DNA from: Ectopseudomonas guguanensis | GTDB lineage: Bacteria > Pseudomonadota > Gammaproteobacteria > Pseudomonadales > Pseudomonadaceae | Length of the DNA: 64,000 nt | Assembly (NCBI RefSeq): GCF_900104265.1 | Contig: NZ_FNJJ01000005.1 | Span: forward strand, 62,001 to 126,000 | Direction of reading: 5' to 3' | Shown here: positions 1-9,671 of the stretch, one piece after another | Layout: the number at the start of each line of letters is the position of its first letter | How positions within the stretch are numbered: position 1 is the stretch's first letter | Translations under genes and position numbers: made by a program | Notes under the pieces: model-generated | What the model saw: only the letters and a program-made list of their open reading frames with translations | Databases searched by the model: none | Told to the model about the DNA's origin: nothing

Positions 1-102
1 GATTGCCAGTTCTGCAACGAGCGCTACGCCTTCGATGCCGCCGATATCGCCCAGCTGTTCGCCGGTGCCGGCAGCGAAGCGCCGTCGCAGACACGCCATT
101 GA
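1..102 (+). CDS. hslO: Hsp33 redox-regulated chaperone, C-terminal fragment
   Basis: Only the last 33 codons are inside the window; the gene enters from the left edge and stops at TGA (100-102). The fragment begins DCQFCNERY and continues [10 protein letters not shown]. This matches the second CxxC of the zinc/redox-switch domain at the end of Hsp33, which normally binds zinc through four cysteines and activates the holdase under oxidative stress in the cytoplasm. The position just upstream of pckA on the same strand is the usual Pseudomonas arrangement. The identification rests on the short CxxC tail plus gene order, so it is likely but not proven. Confidence 0.8.
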   Translation, partial: DCQFCNERYAFDAADIAQLFAGAGSEAPSQTRH

Positions 103-191
103 TGAACTTTTCTTCCTTATAGAAGTTCTCTATCGGATCGGAGGCTGCCAAGCGATTCGCTTTTCTGGCATACTCCCGCGACTTTTTTACC

Positions 192-219
192 GTGTAGTGC
201 AGTTGCCCCTGCACTACAC
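192..219. promoter_or_regulatory. Perfect 11-bp inverted repeat in the pckA upstream region
   Basis: GTGTAGTGCAG (192-202) and CTGCACTACAC (209-219) are perfect reverse complements separated by six bases (TTGCCC). The right arm ends 40 bases before the pckA ATG. There is no following T-run, so it is not a standard terminator for hslO. It could be an operator for a dimeric regulator or a hairpin in the pckA leader RNA. A smaller repeat, ATAGA/TCTAT (119-133), lies upstream. No known consensus was recognised with confidence. Confidence 0.55.
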
Positions 220-259
220 AACGTTCGGAAGACTCGGCCAGCGGCCGACGGGGACCCTC

Positions 260-1801
260 ATGACGCAAGCCAACAACGCCGTGTATACCGACATCAGCGC
301 CGCGCAACTGGTCGAAGAAGCCATTCGCCGTGGTGAAGGGGAACTGGCCGCCAACGGCGCGCTGGTCGTTCGTACCGGTCATCGCACTGGCCGCTCGCCG
401 GCAGACCGCTTCATCGTTCAGGAGCCGAGCACCGAGGCGCAGATCGCCTGGGGCAACATCAACCGTCCGTTCCCGGCCGACAAGTTCGATGCCCTGTGGG
501 ATCGCGTGGAAGCCTTCAACAACGCCCAGGAACACTTCGTTTCCCACGTTCACGTAGGCTCTGCCGAAGCGCACTACCTGCCGGTGAAAATGACCACCGC
601 CACCGCCTGGCAGAACCTGTTCGGCCGTCAGCTGTTCATCAACCCGAGCGCCTACAACCCGGCCGGCAAGGCCGAGTGGCAGATCCTCAACGTGGCCAAC
701 TTCGAGTGCGTGCCGGAGCGTGACGGCACCAACTCCGACGGCTGCGTGATCATCAACTTCGCCGCCCGCAAGGTGCTGATCGCCGGTATGCGTTACGCCG
801 GCGAGATGAAGAAGGCCATGTTCTCCGTGCAGAACTTCCTGCTGCCGGAAAAGGACGTGCTGCCGATGCACTGCGCCGCCAACATCGGCGAAGATGGCGA
901 CGTGACCCTGTTCTTCGGTCTGTCCGGCACCGGCAAGACCACCCTGTCCGCCGACGAATCGCGTTACCTGATCGGTGACGACGAGCACGGCTGGGGCGAG
1001 GACGTGGTGTTCAACATCGAAGGCGGCTGCTACGCCAAGTGCATCGACCTGTCCGAGAAAAACGAGCCGGTGATCTGGAAAGCCATCCAGTTCGGCACCG
1101 TGCTGGAGAACGTGGTGCTCGATGAGCAGCGCACCCCCGACTACAGCGACGACAGCCTGACCCAGAACAGCCGCGCGGCCTACCCGCTGGAGTACGTCGA
1201 GAAGCGCAGCGAGAAGAACCTGGGCGGCGAACCGAATGCCGTGATCTTCCTGACCTGCGACCTGACCGGCGTACTGCCGCCGGTGTCGATCCTCAACAAC
1301 GAGCAGGCGGCCTATCACTTCCTGTCCGGCTACACCGCGCTGGTCGGTTCCACCGAAATGGGTTCGGGCGGCGGCATCAAGTCGACCTTCTCCACCTGCT
1401 TCGGCGCGCCGTTCTTCCCGCGTCCGGCCGGCGTCTACGCCGAGCTGCTGATCAAGCGCATCAACGCCTTCGGCTCCAAGGTCTATCTGGTCAACACCGG
1501 CTGGACCGGCGGTGGCTATGGCGTCGGCAAGCGTTTCAACATCCCCACCACCCGTGGTGTGATCGCGGCGATCCAGAGCGGGGCGCTGATCGGTGCCGAG
1601 ACCGAGCACCTGCCGATCATCAACCTGGACGTGCCCAAGGCCGTGCCGGGCGTCGAGACCAACCTGCTCAACCCGCGCAACACCTGGGCAGACAAGAACG
1701 CCTACGACGAAGCCGCCAAGGGCCTGGCCAAGCTGTTCATCGACAACTTCGCCAAGTTCGATGTCAGCGAAGCGATCAAGAACGCCGGCCCGCAGCTCTA
1801 A
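260..1801 (+). CDS. pckA: Phosphoenolpyruvate carboxykinase (ATP)
   Basis: The 513-residue product is the full usual length of bacterial ATP-dependent PEP carboxykinase, the cytoplasmic enzyme that decarboxylates and phosphorylates oxaloacetate to PEP in gluconeogenesis. The P-loop [14 protein letters not shown] is near residue 220 and the metal-binding [12 protein letters not shown] near 237. The conserved [12 protein letters not shown] segment and the adenine-binding C-terminal part are present. The reading frame is open upstream to position 35, but that stretch does not resemble the family. ATG 260 (MTQANNAVY) is chosen because it gives the family length and is preceded by GGGACC. It is a single gene, with an inverted repeat upstream and a strong intrinsic terminator directly after it. 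Confidence 0.97.
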   Translation: MTQANNAVYTDISAAQLVEEAIRRGEGELAANGALVVRTGHRTGRSPADRFIVQEPSTEAQIAWGNINRPFPADKFDALWDRVEAFNNAQEHFVSHVHVGSAEAHYLPVKMTTATAWQNLFGRQLFINPSAYNPAGKAEWQILNVANFECVPERDGTNSDGCVIINFAARKVLIAGMRYAGEMKKAMFSVQNFLLPEKDVLPMHCAANIGEDGDVTLFFGLSGTGKTTLSADESRYLIGDDEHGWGEDVVFNIEGGCYAKCIDLSEKNEPVIWKAIQFGTVLENVVLDEQRTPDYSDDSLTQNSRAAYPLEYVEKRSEKNLGGEPNAVIFLTCDLTGVLPPVSILNNEQAAYHFLSGYTALVGSTEMGSGGGIKSTFSTCFGAPFFPRPAGVYAELLIKRINAFGSKVYLVNTGWTGGGYGVGKRFNIPTTRGVIAAIQSGALIGAETEHLPIINLDVPKAVPGVETNLLNPRNTWADKNAYDEAAKGLAKLFIDNFAKFDVSEAIKNAGPQL

Positions 1802-1813
1802 GCTGGGCAGGGC

Positions 1814-1847
1814 AAAAGAAACCGCCTTCGGGCGGTTTCTTTTTTTT
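1814..1847 (+). terminator. Rho-independent terminator of pckA
   Basis: A perfect stem AAAAGAAACCGCC / GGCGGTTTCTTTT closes on a TTCG tetraloop (1827-1830) and runs into eight T residues (1840-1847). It starts 13 bases after the pckA stop. Confidence 0.95.
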
Positions 1848-1848
1848 A

Positions 1849-1872
1849 GGCTGCAGGCTGCAGGCGGCAGGC
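1849..1872. repeat. Short tandem heptamer repeat
   Basis: Three head-to-tail heptamers, GGCTGCA, GGCTGCA and GGCGGCA, plus a partial fourth, lie directly after the pckA terminator. Similar GC-rich heptamer runs are common between Pseudomonas genes; no function is assigned. Confidence 0.6.
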
Positions 1873-1891
1873 AAGAGCAAAAGCAGCAGGC

Positions 1892-1943
1892 GTAGGGCGG
1901 GTGAAACCCGCCATGGCCGCAGCGCGGGTTGCACCCGCCCTAC
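1892..1943. repeat. REP pair, GTAG + GGCGGGT/ACCCGCC class
   Basis: Two inverted REP units face each other. The first has a GTAG head then GGCGGGT-GAA-ACCCGCC (1892-1912). The second is its inverse, GCGGGTTGCACCCGCC then CTAC (1924-1943). GTAG head plus palindrome is the architecture of REP sequences mobilised by RAYT transposases. The same class recurs at 11992-12012 and nearby. Confidence 0.8.
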
Positions 1944-1955
1944 GAGACTCGGGCC

Positions 1956-2009
1956 GTAGGCTGCGCCGTGCGCACCTTGTTTGTTGGCGGCGCACATGGC
2001 GCACCCTAC
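1956..2009. repeat. REP pair, GTAG + GGTGCGC/GCGCACC class (diverged)
   Basis: Two inverted units of the commonest REP class of the window. The left unit (1956-1976) has one change in the first arm (GGCTGCGC). The right unit (1989-2009) is the inverse with a changed outer arm and loop. They end about 50 bases before the recQ start, so they lie in its promoter region. Confidence 0.7.
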
Positions 2010-2060
2010 GCAACCGCGTTATGGTCAGGGGCCAATCCGCAGTCAATGGAGTGACGGCCC

Positions 2061-3985
<1,925 letters not shown>

Positions 3986-3989
<4 letters not shown>

Positions 3990-4049
3990 GGACTCTTGGC
4001 CGTGTGCACCGGATTACGCGCAGGCATTGGTGCGCACGGCGCACCCTAC
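3986..4049. repeat. REP pair whose two heads supply the stop codons of both flanking genes
   Basis: The right unit, 4029-4049, is an exact inverse copy of the common REP (GGTGCGC-ACG-GCGCACC then CTAC). The left unit is degraded: GTAGGG (3986-3991), seven or so unrelated bases, then CCGTGTGCACC. The recQ stop is TAG at 3987-3989, inside the left GTAG. The convergent lipoprotein gene stops with TAG at 4048-4046, inside the right GTAG read on the minus strand. Confidence 0.75.
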
Positions 4050-4645
4050 GGGGTAGCGCGCTGCCCCTGGTTCAGCGTCCAGTCCACCAGTTCGCGGGAC
4101 AATTGATCGGCAGCCTTGCCGAAAGCCGCCACCACCGCGGCAATCGAGGTATCGCCAGCCGCCTGGCTGGCGCTGAAGCGGCGGCTGGCGATGATCTGCT
4201 GGCTGCGCGTATCGACCAGGTTGACCTCGAGACGGATCAGCGCGTGCGGGGTGCCGTCGCGGTATTCGCTGTGGAAGCTGCGCAGATCGCTGACCAGTTC
4301 CAGATCGGCCTGCAGGCGCTGCTCCTCGTTGCTCAGCGCCTTGATCCGCCCGTCATCCTGGAAGGCGTCGAGCAGGCGGCCGCGCAACAGCTGCGGCGTG
4401 CGCTCGCTCCAGCGTACGCCCTGGTAGGTGTTGACCCGCCCTGGCTCGGGCAGCACGACGATGCGCGTGCCGTCGAGCAGCTGGTTGCTGACCGGGCTGT
4501 TCACCCGCAGCGACCAGTCGACCCGTTGCGTCTGCGGCGGCAGCGCAGTGGCCGGCAGCAGATAGATATCCAGCGGTTCGCTCTGCGGCAGGATCGAGCA
4601 GGCGCCGAGCAGGGCGGCGGCCAGCAACAGGGTGAGACGCTTCAT
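4046..4645 (-). CDS. ABC-type transport auxiliary lipoprotein (PqiC-like)
   Basis: This 199-residue protein has a lipoprotein signal peptide (MKRLTLLLAAALLGACS) with lipobox LLGAC, so the mature N-terminus is predicted at Cys16 with outer-membrane attachment. The mature part resembles the ABC_trans_aux (PqiC/DUF330) family: an early LPQSEPLDIYLLP segment, then alternating strands and a late VDTRSQQIIASRRF segment. It is last of four genes of an MCE-type lipid transporter and overlaps the upstream MCE gene by four bases, so translation is probably coupled. The cargo is not shown by the sequence; phospholipid or another lipid is inferred from the family. The final codons abut a REP element, which provides the stop. 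Confidence 0.85.
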   Translation of the reverse strand: MKRLTLLLAAALLGACSILPQSEPLDIYLLPATALPPQTQRVDWSLRVNSPVSNQLLDGTRIVVLPEPGRVNTYQGVRWSERTPQLLRGRLLDAFQDDGRIKALSNEEQRLQADLELVSDLRSFHSEYRDGTPHALIRLEVNLVDTRSQQIIASRRFSASQAAGDTSIAAVVAAFGKAADQLSRELVDWTLNQGQRATP

Positions 4646-5559
4646 GGTTGGAACTCCTTGATGCTGTCGCTGCGCAGCAGGTAACCGCTGGGGTCCTGCT
4701 CCAGGCGGCGGGAAAAGCCGCGCAGGGCGCCGAGGGTTTCGCGCAGCTCGCTGATCGTCGGGCCGAGATCGCCGAGGCCCTGCAGACCGCTGTCCAGTGC
4801 GCCGCGGTTGTTCTGCAGCAGCTCCTCGATATTGCGGCTGCTGCGCTCGAGCGAGGCCATCAGGCGCTCGGCGCTTTCCAGCACCTGGCTGCCCTGGCTG
4901 TCGAGCAGATGATTGGCGTTCTTCATCAGCGCGGCGGCTTCGCGGGTGGCGGCGCTGGTCTGGCGCAGGGCCTCGCTCAGCTCGCCACGCTGGTCGGCGA
5001 GGCCGGCGGTGGCCTGTTCGAGGTTCTCCAGGGTGCGCGCCACCCGCTCGACGTTGTCCCGCGAGAGCAGGTTGTTGGCGCGGTTGAGCAGGCGCGTGAC
5101 GCTGCTCACCAGGTCCTCGCCATTGGCCATCAGCCGCGACAGCGGCGAGCGGTCGGCGACTATGATCCCCGGCTGACCGTCCTTGCCCTTGAGCGGCGGA
5201 CTTTCCGGGCTGCCGCTGTACAGCTGGATCACCGCCAGGCCGGTGATGCCGGTGATCGCCAGGCGAGCGCGGGTATCCTGCTTGATCGGCGTGTTGCCGA
5301 CGATGCGAATGCGTGCGCGCACCGTGCGCGGGTCATCGGGGTCGAGGCCGAGGCTGATCACGTCGCCGACCTTGATCCCGCTGTACTGCACCGCGCTGCC
5401 CTGCGACAGACCGGTGACCGCCTCGTTGAAGATCACCTCGTAATCGGTGAAGGCGCGATCCGCTCCGGCCTTGTTCAGCCACAGGCCGAACAGCAGCGCG
5501 GCGCCAACCGTGAGCACGGTGAACAGGCCGATCAGTACATGATGGGCTCTGGGTTCCAT
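4642..5559 (-). CDS. MCE (MlaD-like) domain protein, periplasmic lipid-transport subunit
   Basis: This 305-residue protein has one N-terminal membrane anchor (HHVLIGLFTVLTVGAALLFGLWL, about residues 6-28). An MCE domain follows (VIFNEAVTGLSQGSAVQYSGIKVGDV through ITGLAVIQLYSG, about 40-120). The long C-terminal half is predicted helical or coiled-coil and rich in Leu, Glu and Gln. MCE proteins form hexameric rings that pass lipids across the periplasm. Its neighbours are the ABC ATPase, the STAS/MlaE permease and the auxiliary lipoprotein, matching a Mla/Pqi-type system. It starts two bases before the ATPase stop codon, as expected in a tight operon. A single MCE domain fits MlaD rather than the multi-domain PqiB/YebT type. 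Confidence 0.92.
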   Translation of the reverse strand: MEPRAHHVLIGLFTVLTVGAALLFGLWLNKAGADRAFTDYEVIFNEAVTGLSQGSAVQYSGIKVGDVISLGLDPDDPRTVRARIRIVGNTPIKQDTRARLAITGITGLAVIQLYSGSPESPPLKGKDGQPGIIVADRSPLSRLMANGEDLVSSVTRLLNRANNLLSRDNVERVARTLENLEQATAGLADQRGELSEALRQTSAATREAAALMKNANHLLDSQGSQVLESAERLMASLERSSRNIEELLQNNRGALDSGLQGLGDLGPTISELRETLGALRGFSRRLEQDPSGYLLRSDSIKEFQP

Positions 5560-6345
5560 TCATCGACTCCCTGCCGCCGCAGCGGCCTGTGCAGCCGCGC
5601 GTCCACGCGGGCCGTGAAAATAATCCTGAATCCAGGCGTCGTCGGTAGCGGCCACCACATCCAGGCGGTCGGCCACCAGCACCCTCTTCTGCGCCAGCAC
5701 CGCGACCCGGTCGCAGATGCTGTAGAGCGTGTCCAGATCGTGGGTGACCAGAAATACACTCAGACCCAGGCTGTCACTGAGGGTGCGGATCAATTGGTCG
5801 AAGGCCGCCGCTCCTATGGGGTCGAGGCCGGCGGTGGGCTCGTCGAGGAACAGGATGTCCGGGTCCAGTGCCAGGGCACGGGCCAGGGCGGCGCGCTTGA
5901 CCATGCCGCCGGACAGCGAGGCGGGATACTTGTCGGCAGCATTGCTCGGCAGTCCGGCCAGGGCGATCTTGACCCGCGCCAGGCGCTCGGCCGCGGCGCG
6001 CGACAGGCCGGCATGCTCGATCAGCGGCAGGGCGATGTTCTCGCTGACGGTCAGCGAGGAGAACAGCGCGCCGCGCTGGTAGAGCACGCCGAAACGCCGT
6101 TCCAGCTGCGAGCGGCGCTCGGCCGGCAGGCTCAGCAGCTCTTCGCCGAACACCCGCACGGTGCCGGCGTTGGGCTGGCGCAGACCGACGATGCTGCGTA
6201 GCAGCACCGACTTGCCGGTGCCCGAGCCGCCGACCACACCGAGTATCTCGCCGCGATAGAGGTCGAAATCCAGATGCTCGTGCACCACCTGGCTGCCGAA
6301 GCGGTTGTTCAGGCCGCGCACCTCGATGACCTTGTCCCGACTCAC
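5560..6345 (-). CDS. MCE-system ABC transporter ATP-binding protein (MlaF-like)
   Basis: The 261-residue cytoplasmic ATPase has Walker A GGSGTGKS (about 39-46), signature LSGGM and Walker B DILFLDEPTAGLDP, with the H-loop in FLVTHDLDTLY. The frame is open far upstream inside the permease gene, but the GTG at 6345 is chosen. It overlaps the permease stop (GTGA) and gives a standard-length MlaF-type subunit beginning MSRDKVIEVRGL. The C-terminus is an Ala-rich tail (AAAQAAAAAGSR). It energises lipid movement with the permease encoded just upstream. Confidence 0.93.
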   Translation of the reverse strand: MSRDKVIEVRGLNNRFGSQVVHEHLDFDLYRGEILGVVGGSGTGKSVLLRSIVGLRQPNAGTVRVFGEELLSLPAERRSQLERRFGVLYQRGALFSSLTVSENIALPLIEHAGLSRAAAERLARVKIALAGLPSNAADKYPASLSGGMVKRAALARALALDPDILFLDEPTAGLDPIGAAAFDQLIRTLSDSLGLSVFLVTHDLDTLYSICDRVAVLAQKRVLVADRLDVVAATDDAWIQDYFHGPRGRAAAQAAAAAGSR

Positions 6346-7481
6346 CAGCCCATCTCCATCAGAAACAGCGCGGCCAGGGCGTCGAGCAGGATGACCACGA
6401 AGATCGACTGCACCACTGCCGAGGTGGTGTGCTCGCCCACCGATTGCGCGCTGCCGCTGACCTTGAAGCCTTCGCGGCAGCCGATCAGGGCGATCAGGAA
6501 GGCGAAGATCGGCGCCTTGAGCAGGCCGACCAGAAAGTGCTGCAGCAGGTCGCTGTCCTGCAGGATCGACAGATACATGGTCACCGGAATGTCCAGCGCC
6601 ACGGCGCACACCACGCCGCCGCCGAGCATGCCGCTGAGCATGGCGATGAAGGTCAGGATCGGCAGGGCGATGAGCATGGCGAACACCCGCGGCAGCACCA
6701 GCAACTCGATCGGGCTCAGGCCCAGGGTGCGGATGGCGTCGATTTCCTCGTTGGCCTTCATCGAGCCGATCTGCGCGGTGAAGGCGCTGGCGGTACGTCC
6801 GGCCATGAGAATGGCGGTGAGCAGCACGCCGAACTCGCGCAGGAAGGAGAAGGCCACCAGGTTCACCGTGTAGATGCTGGCGCCGAAGTCGGCGAGGATG
6901 GTGGCGCCGAGAAAGGCCACCACGGCGCCGACCAGGAAGGTCAGCAGGGCGACGATGGGCACGGCGTTGAGCCCGCACTGTTCAAGGTGCGCGGCCAGCG
7001 AGGTAAGGCGCCAGCGCATCGGGCGCACCAGGATCACCAGCATGCTGACCAGGGTCAGGCCCATGAAACCGAGCAGTTCCCGGGCATGGCACCAGGTGGT
7101 TTCCACTGCCTCGCCGATATGCCCGAGCACCTCGCGCAGTGCCGACGGCGTGGCGTGTTCCTGCGCCTGCTGGCTGCCGGCCATGGCATCGGCCACCGCC
7201 AGCAGCAGGGCGCGACGCTCGGTGCTGAGGTTGTCCTGTTGCGCCAGTTGGCGCAGGCGCTCGCTGCCCAGCAGCTCCACCAGCAGTGCCGCACCGGCGG
7301 TATCCAGCGCGGCCAGGCCGCCGAGATCGACGCTTTCCTGGCCGTGCAGGCGTTCGCGCAGAGCCAGTACCTGAGGTTCGAGTCGGCTGTAATGGGCCAG
7401 CGTCCAGTCGCCACCGATGTGCAGGCCGCTGGCGGCGTCCGTGCTGCTGGTCGGTTGCGAGGTCAGGTAGGGAATGGTCAT
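6342..7481 (-). CDS. MlaE-like ABC permease with N-terminal STAS domain
   Basis: This is the first gene of the four-gene MCE operon, 379 residues. Residues 1-130 look like a STAS/NTP-binding-like domain (SVDLGGLAALDTAGAALLVELL). From about 140 on there is an MlaE-type inner-membrane permease with several hydrophobic segments (GFMGLTLVSMLVILV, VPIVALLTFLVGAVVAFLGA, IFAFLIALIGC). The family motif EFGVLLTAILMAGRTASAFTA and the EEIDAIRTLG segment are present. The STAS part may do in cis what separate MlaB does in the Mla system (inference). The promoter should lie in the 158-base divergent gap (7482-7639) shared with the monooxygenase gene. Confidence 0.92.
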   Translation of the reverse strand: MTIPYLTSQPTSSTDAASGLHIGGDWTLAHYSRLEPQVLALRERLHGQESVDLGGLAALDTAGAALLVELLGSERLRQLAQQDNLSTERRALLLAVADAMAGSQQAQEHATPSALREVLGHIGEAVETTWCHARELLGFMGLTLVSMLVILVRPMRWRLTSLAAHLEQCGLNAVPIVALLTFLVGAVVAFLGATILADFGASIYTVNLVAFSFLREFGVLLTAILMAGRTASAFTAQIGSMKANEEIDAIRTLGLSPIELLVLPRVFAMLIALPILTFIAMLSGMLGGGVVCAVALDIPVTMYLSILQDSDLLQHFLVGLLKAPIFAFLIALIGCREGFKVSGSAQSVGEHTTSAVVQSIFVVILLDALAALFLMEMGW

Positions 7482-7639
7482 CGCTACAGCTTAGCGCCGC
7501 ATAGCGGCCGCAGGCCAGTCGCGACGTCGAGCGGCCGGCCATGGCGCCGCGCATCAACCGCCTGGCCACACCAAAGATCGGATGACAGACGCATGGACTA
7601 AGGTGATCCTCAATGTCCCGAGCCGAGCGAGGCTGAGTC

Positions 7640-9127
7640 ATGTCCACCGAGCATCTGGATGTCCTGATCATCGGCGCCGGCCTGTCCGGAGTCGGCGCCG
7701 CCTGCCACCTCCAGCGCCTTTGCCCGGGCAAGCGGTTCGCCGTTCTCGAAGGACGCGAGGCCTTGGGCGGCACCTGGGACCTGTTTCGTTATCCGGGCAT
7801 CCGCTCCGATTCGGACATGTACACACTCGGCTACAACTTCAAGCCCTGGCGCGAGCCGCAGGCCATCGCCGACGGCCCGTCGATTCGTCGTTACATCGAG
7901 GAAACGGCGGCCGAGCATGGCGTCGACCGCCTGATTCGCTATCGGCACAGGGTGCTCGAGGCCAATTGGTGCAGCGCCAGCGCCACCTGGCAGTTGCGGG
8001 TGCAGCGCGGCGAGGAGAGCGAGCCGCTGCGCATGAGTTGCCAGTTCCTGATGATGTGCACCGGCTACTACCGCTACGAGGCCGGCTACACCCCCGAGTT
8101 CGCCGGGCGCGAGGACTACCGGGGCACCTTCATCCATCCGCAGCGGTGGCCCGAGGGCTTCGACTACAGCAACAAGCGCGTGCTGGTGATCGGCAGCGGC
8201 GCCACCGCCGTGACCCTGGTGCCGGCCCTGGCCGAGCGCGCGGCGCAGGTCACCATGCTGCAGCGTTCACCCAGCTACGTGATCAACCTGCCGCAGCGCG
8301 ATGCGCTGTCCAACGCGCTGCGCCGTGTGTTGCCGGAGAAGTGGGTGTATCGCCTGGCGCGGGGGCGCAACGTGACCCTGCAGCTGGTCTTCTACAAGCT
8401 GGCCAAGCGCTTTCCCAATCTGGTACGACGGATACTGCTGGGGCTGGTGCGGCGCCAGCTGGGCGAGCGGGTCGATATGCGCCATTTCAGCCCGTCCTAC
8501 AAACCCTGGGACCAGCGCGTCTGTGCGGTGCCCGATGGCGACCTGTTCCGCGTGCTGCGCCAGGGCAGGGCGCAGGTGGTCACGGCCGAGATCGAGCGTT
8601 TCACCGCGCAGGGGATTCGCCTGAAGAATGGCGAAGAGCTGGCTGCCGACGTGATCGTCAGTGCCACCGGTCTGCAGCTGCAGCTGTTCGGCGGCATCGA
8701 GGTAAGCGTCGACGGGGTGCCCTTCGAGGCGCCCAAAAGCATGGGCTACCGCGGCATCATGCTGCGCGATCTGCCCAACCTGGCGGTGGTGATGGGTTAC
8801 ACCAACGCCAGCTGGACGCTCAAGGCCGATCTTTCCAGCGAGTACTTCTGCCGCTTGATCAGGCACATGGACGCCATCGGCATGCGCCAGGTGACGCCAC
8901 ACGACAATGGCGGCGGCGTCCGCCCGCAGCCCTTTCTCGATCTGCAGTCGGGCTATATCGAGCGCGCCGCGCACCTGTTGCCGGCGCAGGGCGACCGGGT
9001 GCCGTGGAAGCTGCACCAGAACTACCTGCTCGATCTGGCGCTGCTGCGCTACGGCCAGCTGGAAGACGACTATCTGGTGTTCTCTGCGCCCCAGGCAGAA
9101 CCGCAAACGGCAGTTTTGCAGCCCTGA
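7640..9127 (+). CDS. Flavin-containing (Baeyer-Villiger-like) monooxygenase
   Basis: The 495-residue protein has an FAD-binding GAGLSG motif (about residues 11-17), the GTWDLFRYPGIRSDSDMY segment typical of class B flavoprotein monooxygenases, and a second dinucleotide site GSGATAVTLVPALA (about 185) for NADPH. The fingerprint FxGxxxHxxxW is nearly intact, with Tyr for Phe (Y160-R-G-T-F-I-H-P-Q-R-W170). Such enzymes insert oxygen next to ketones or oxidise soft heteroatoms; the substrate cannot be read from sequence. The ATG at 7640 directly precedes the FAD motif. It is divergent from the MCE operon and followed by a gene for a tiny unknown protein. Confidence 0.9.
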   Translation: MSTEHLDVLIIGAGLSGVGAACHLQRLCPGKRFAVLEGREALGGTWDLFRYPGIRSDSDMYTLGYNFKPWREPQAIADGPSIRRYIEETAAEHGVDRLIRYRHRVLEANWCSASATWQLRVQRGEESEPLRMSCQFLMMCTGYYRYEAGYTPEFAGREDYRGTFIHPQRWPEGFDYSNKRVLVIGSGATAVTLVPALAERAAQVTMLQRSPSYVINLPQRDALSNALRRVLPEKWVYRLARGRNVTLQLVFYKLAKRFPNLVRRILLGLVRRQLGERVDMRHFSPSYKPWDQRVCAVPDGDLFRVLRQGRAQVVTAEIERFTAQGIRLKNGEELAADVIVSATGLQLQLFGGIEVSVDGVPFEAPKSMGYRGIMLRDLPNLAVVMGYTNASWTLKADLSSEYFCRLIRHMDAIGMRQVTPHDNGGGVRPQPFLDLQSGYIERAAHLLPAQGDRVPWKLHQNYLLDLALLRYGQLEDDYLVFSAPQAEPQTAVLQP

Positions 9128-9271
9128 GTGGAAGGTGCCAATGGCGAATGTCCTACAAAAAAATGCACAATCGCGCCGCTTACTTTTCTGGCACAGCGCC
9201 ACTACACTTTTGCGAGCTGTGTCACGGAAGCACAACGAAGCGCCAAGCGCCCATTCAATGAGAGGTCGGCC

Positions 9272-9436
9272 ATGAAGGAACAGCGCCATCTACCCGCACT
9301 GCGTGCTCATATCGAGCAACTGCTGAGCAAAGGCTGGATCATCGCCAGTCGCAGCCCTCTGATGCTGCAGAACGGCCATCGTTGCTACCTCGTTTCCCAC
9401 GGCATGCTGATCAGCGAATCCACACGCGCTGCCTGA
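9272..9436 (+). CDS. Small hypothetical protein (54 aa)
   Basis: This short frame encodes 54 residues beginning MKEQRHLPALR and ending SESTRAA. A good ribosome site, AGAGG (9261-9265), lies six bases before the ATG, and an intrinsic terminator follows the stop by 13 bases, which argues for a real gene. The product is basic and His-rich for its size, with no signal peptide or membrane segment. I recognise no family or function. A weak promoter candidate (TTACTT, 17 bases, TACACT at 9203-9208) lies upstream. Confidence 0.7.
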   Translation: MKEQRHLPALRAHIEQLLSKGWIIASRSPLMLQNGHRCYLVSHGMLISESTRAA

Positions 9437-9449
9437 CCGCTTTCCCGAC

Positions 9450-9488
9450 CGCTGCGCCCTCAACCCCATCTGGCGCAGCGGCGTTTTT
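9450..9488 (+). terminator. Rho-independent terminator after the 54-aa gene
   Basis: CGCTGCGCC (9450-9458) pairs perfectly with GGCGCAGCG (9472-9480) across a 13-base loop and is followed by GCG and five T residues (9484-9488). Confidence 0.8.
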
Positions 9489-9613
9489 GGTTACCGGATA
9501 TTGCTCCGCTGCCCCTCCTCGATTCCCCTCTTCGCCCCGTGACAAGCGGGCTGCAGCCGTTCCAGCGGCCTCTCATCGCCTCTCTCCGCATGCTCCTTTG
9601 CTGGTGTAACGCC

Positions 9614-9642
9614 TTGGTCGGCGCGTGGTCAGTGCCTATAAC
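9614..9642 (+). promoter_or_regulatory. Candidate sigma-70 promoter of the aldo/keto reductase gene
   Basis: TTGGTC (9614-9619), a 17-base spacer and TATAAC (9637-9642) sit 30 bases before the start codon. The -10 matches five of six consensus bases; the -35 matches only TTG. Confidence 0.45.
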
Positions 9643-9671
9643 CAACCGGTCACCGAGAGAGGAGCCACGTC

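Noticed and set aside
192-219. HexR or other named operator upstream of pckA
   Set aside because: The dyad is longer than the remembered HexR site and its core does not fit, so no regulator is named.
35-259. N-terminal extension of pckA from position 35
   Set aside because: It overlaps the end of hslO and gives 75 residues absent from the family; ATG 260 gives the standard 513 residues.
1892-2009. CRISPR-like array of spaced palindromes
   Set aside because: The units are inverted, variable in spacing and GTAG-headed REPs, with no direct repeat-spacer pattern and no cas genes.
4648-6201. Plus-strand open frame opposite the MCE operon (517 codons)
   Set aside because: Antisense of the MCE protein and ATPase genes; composition is that of a shadow.
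9186-9210. Sigma-54 promoter (TGGCAC) before the 54-aa gene
   Set aside because: TGGCAC is present near 9189, but the required TTGC at the right spacing is not.
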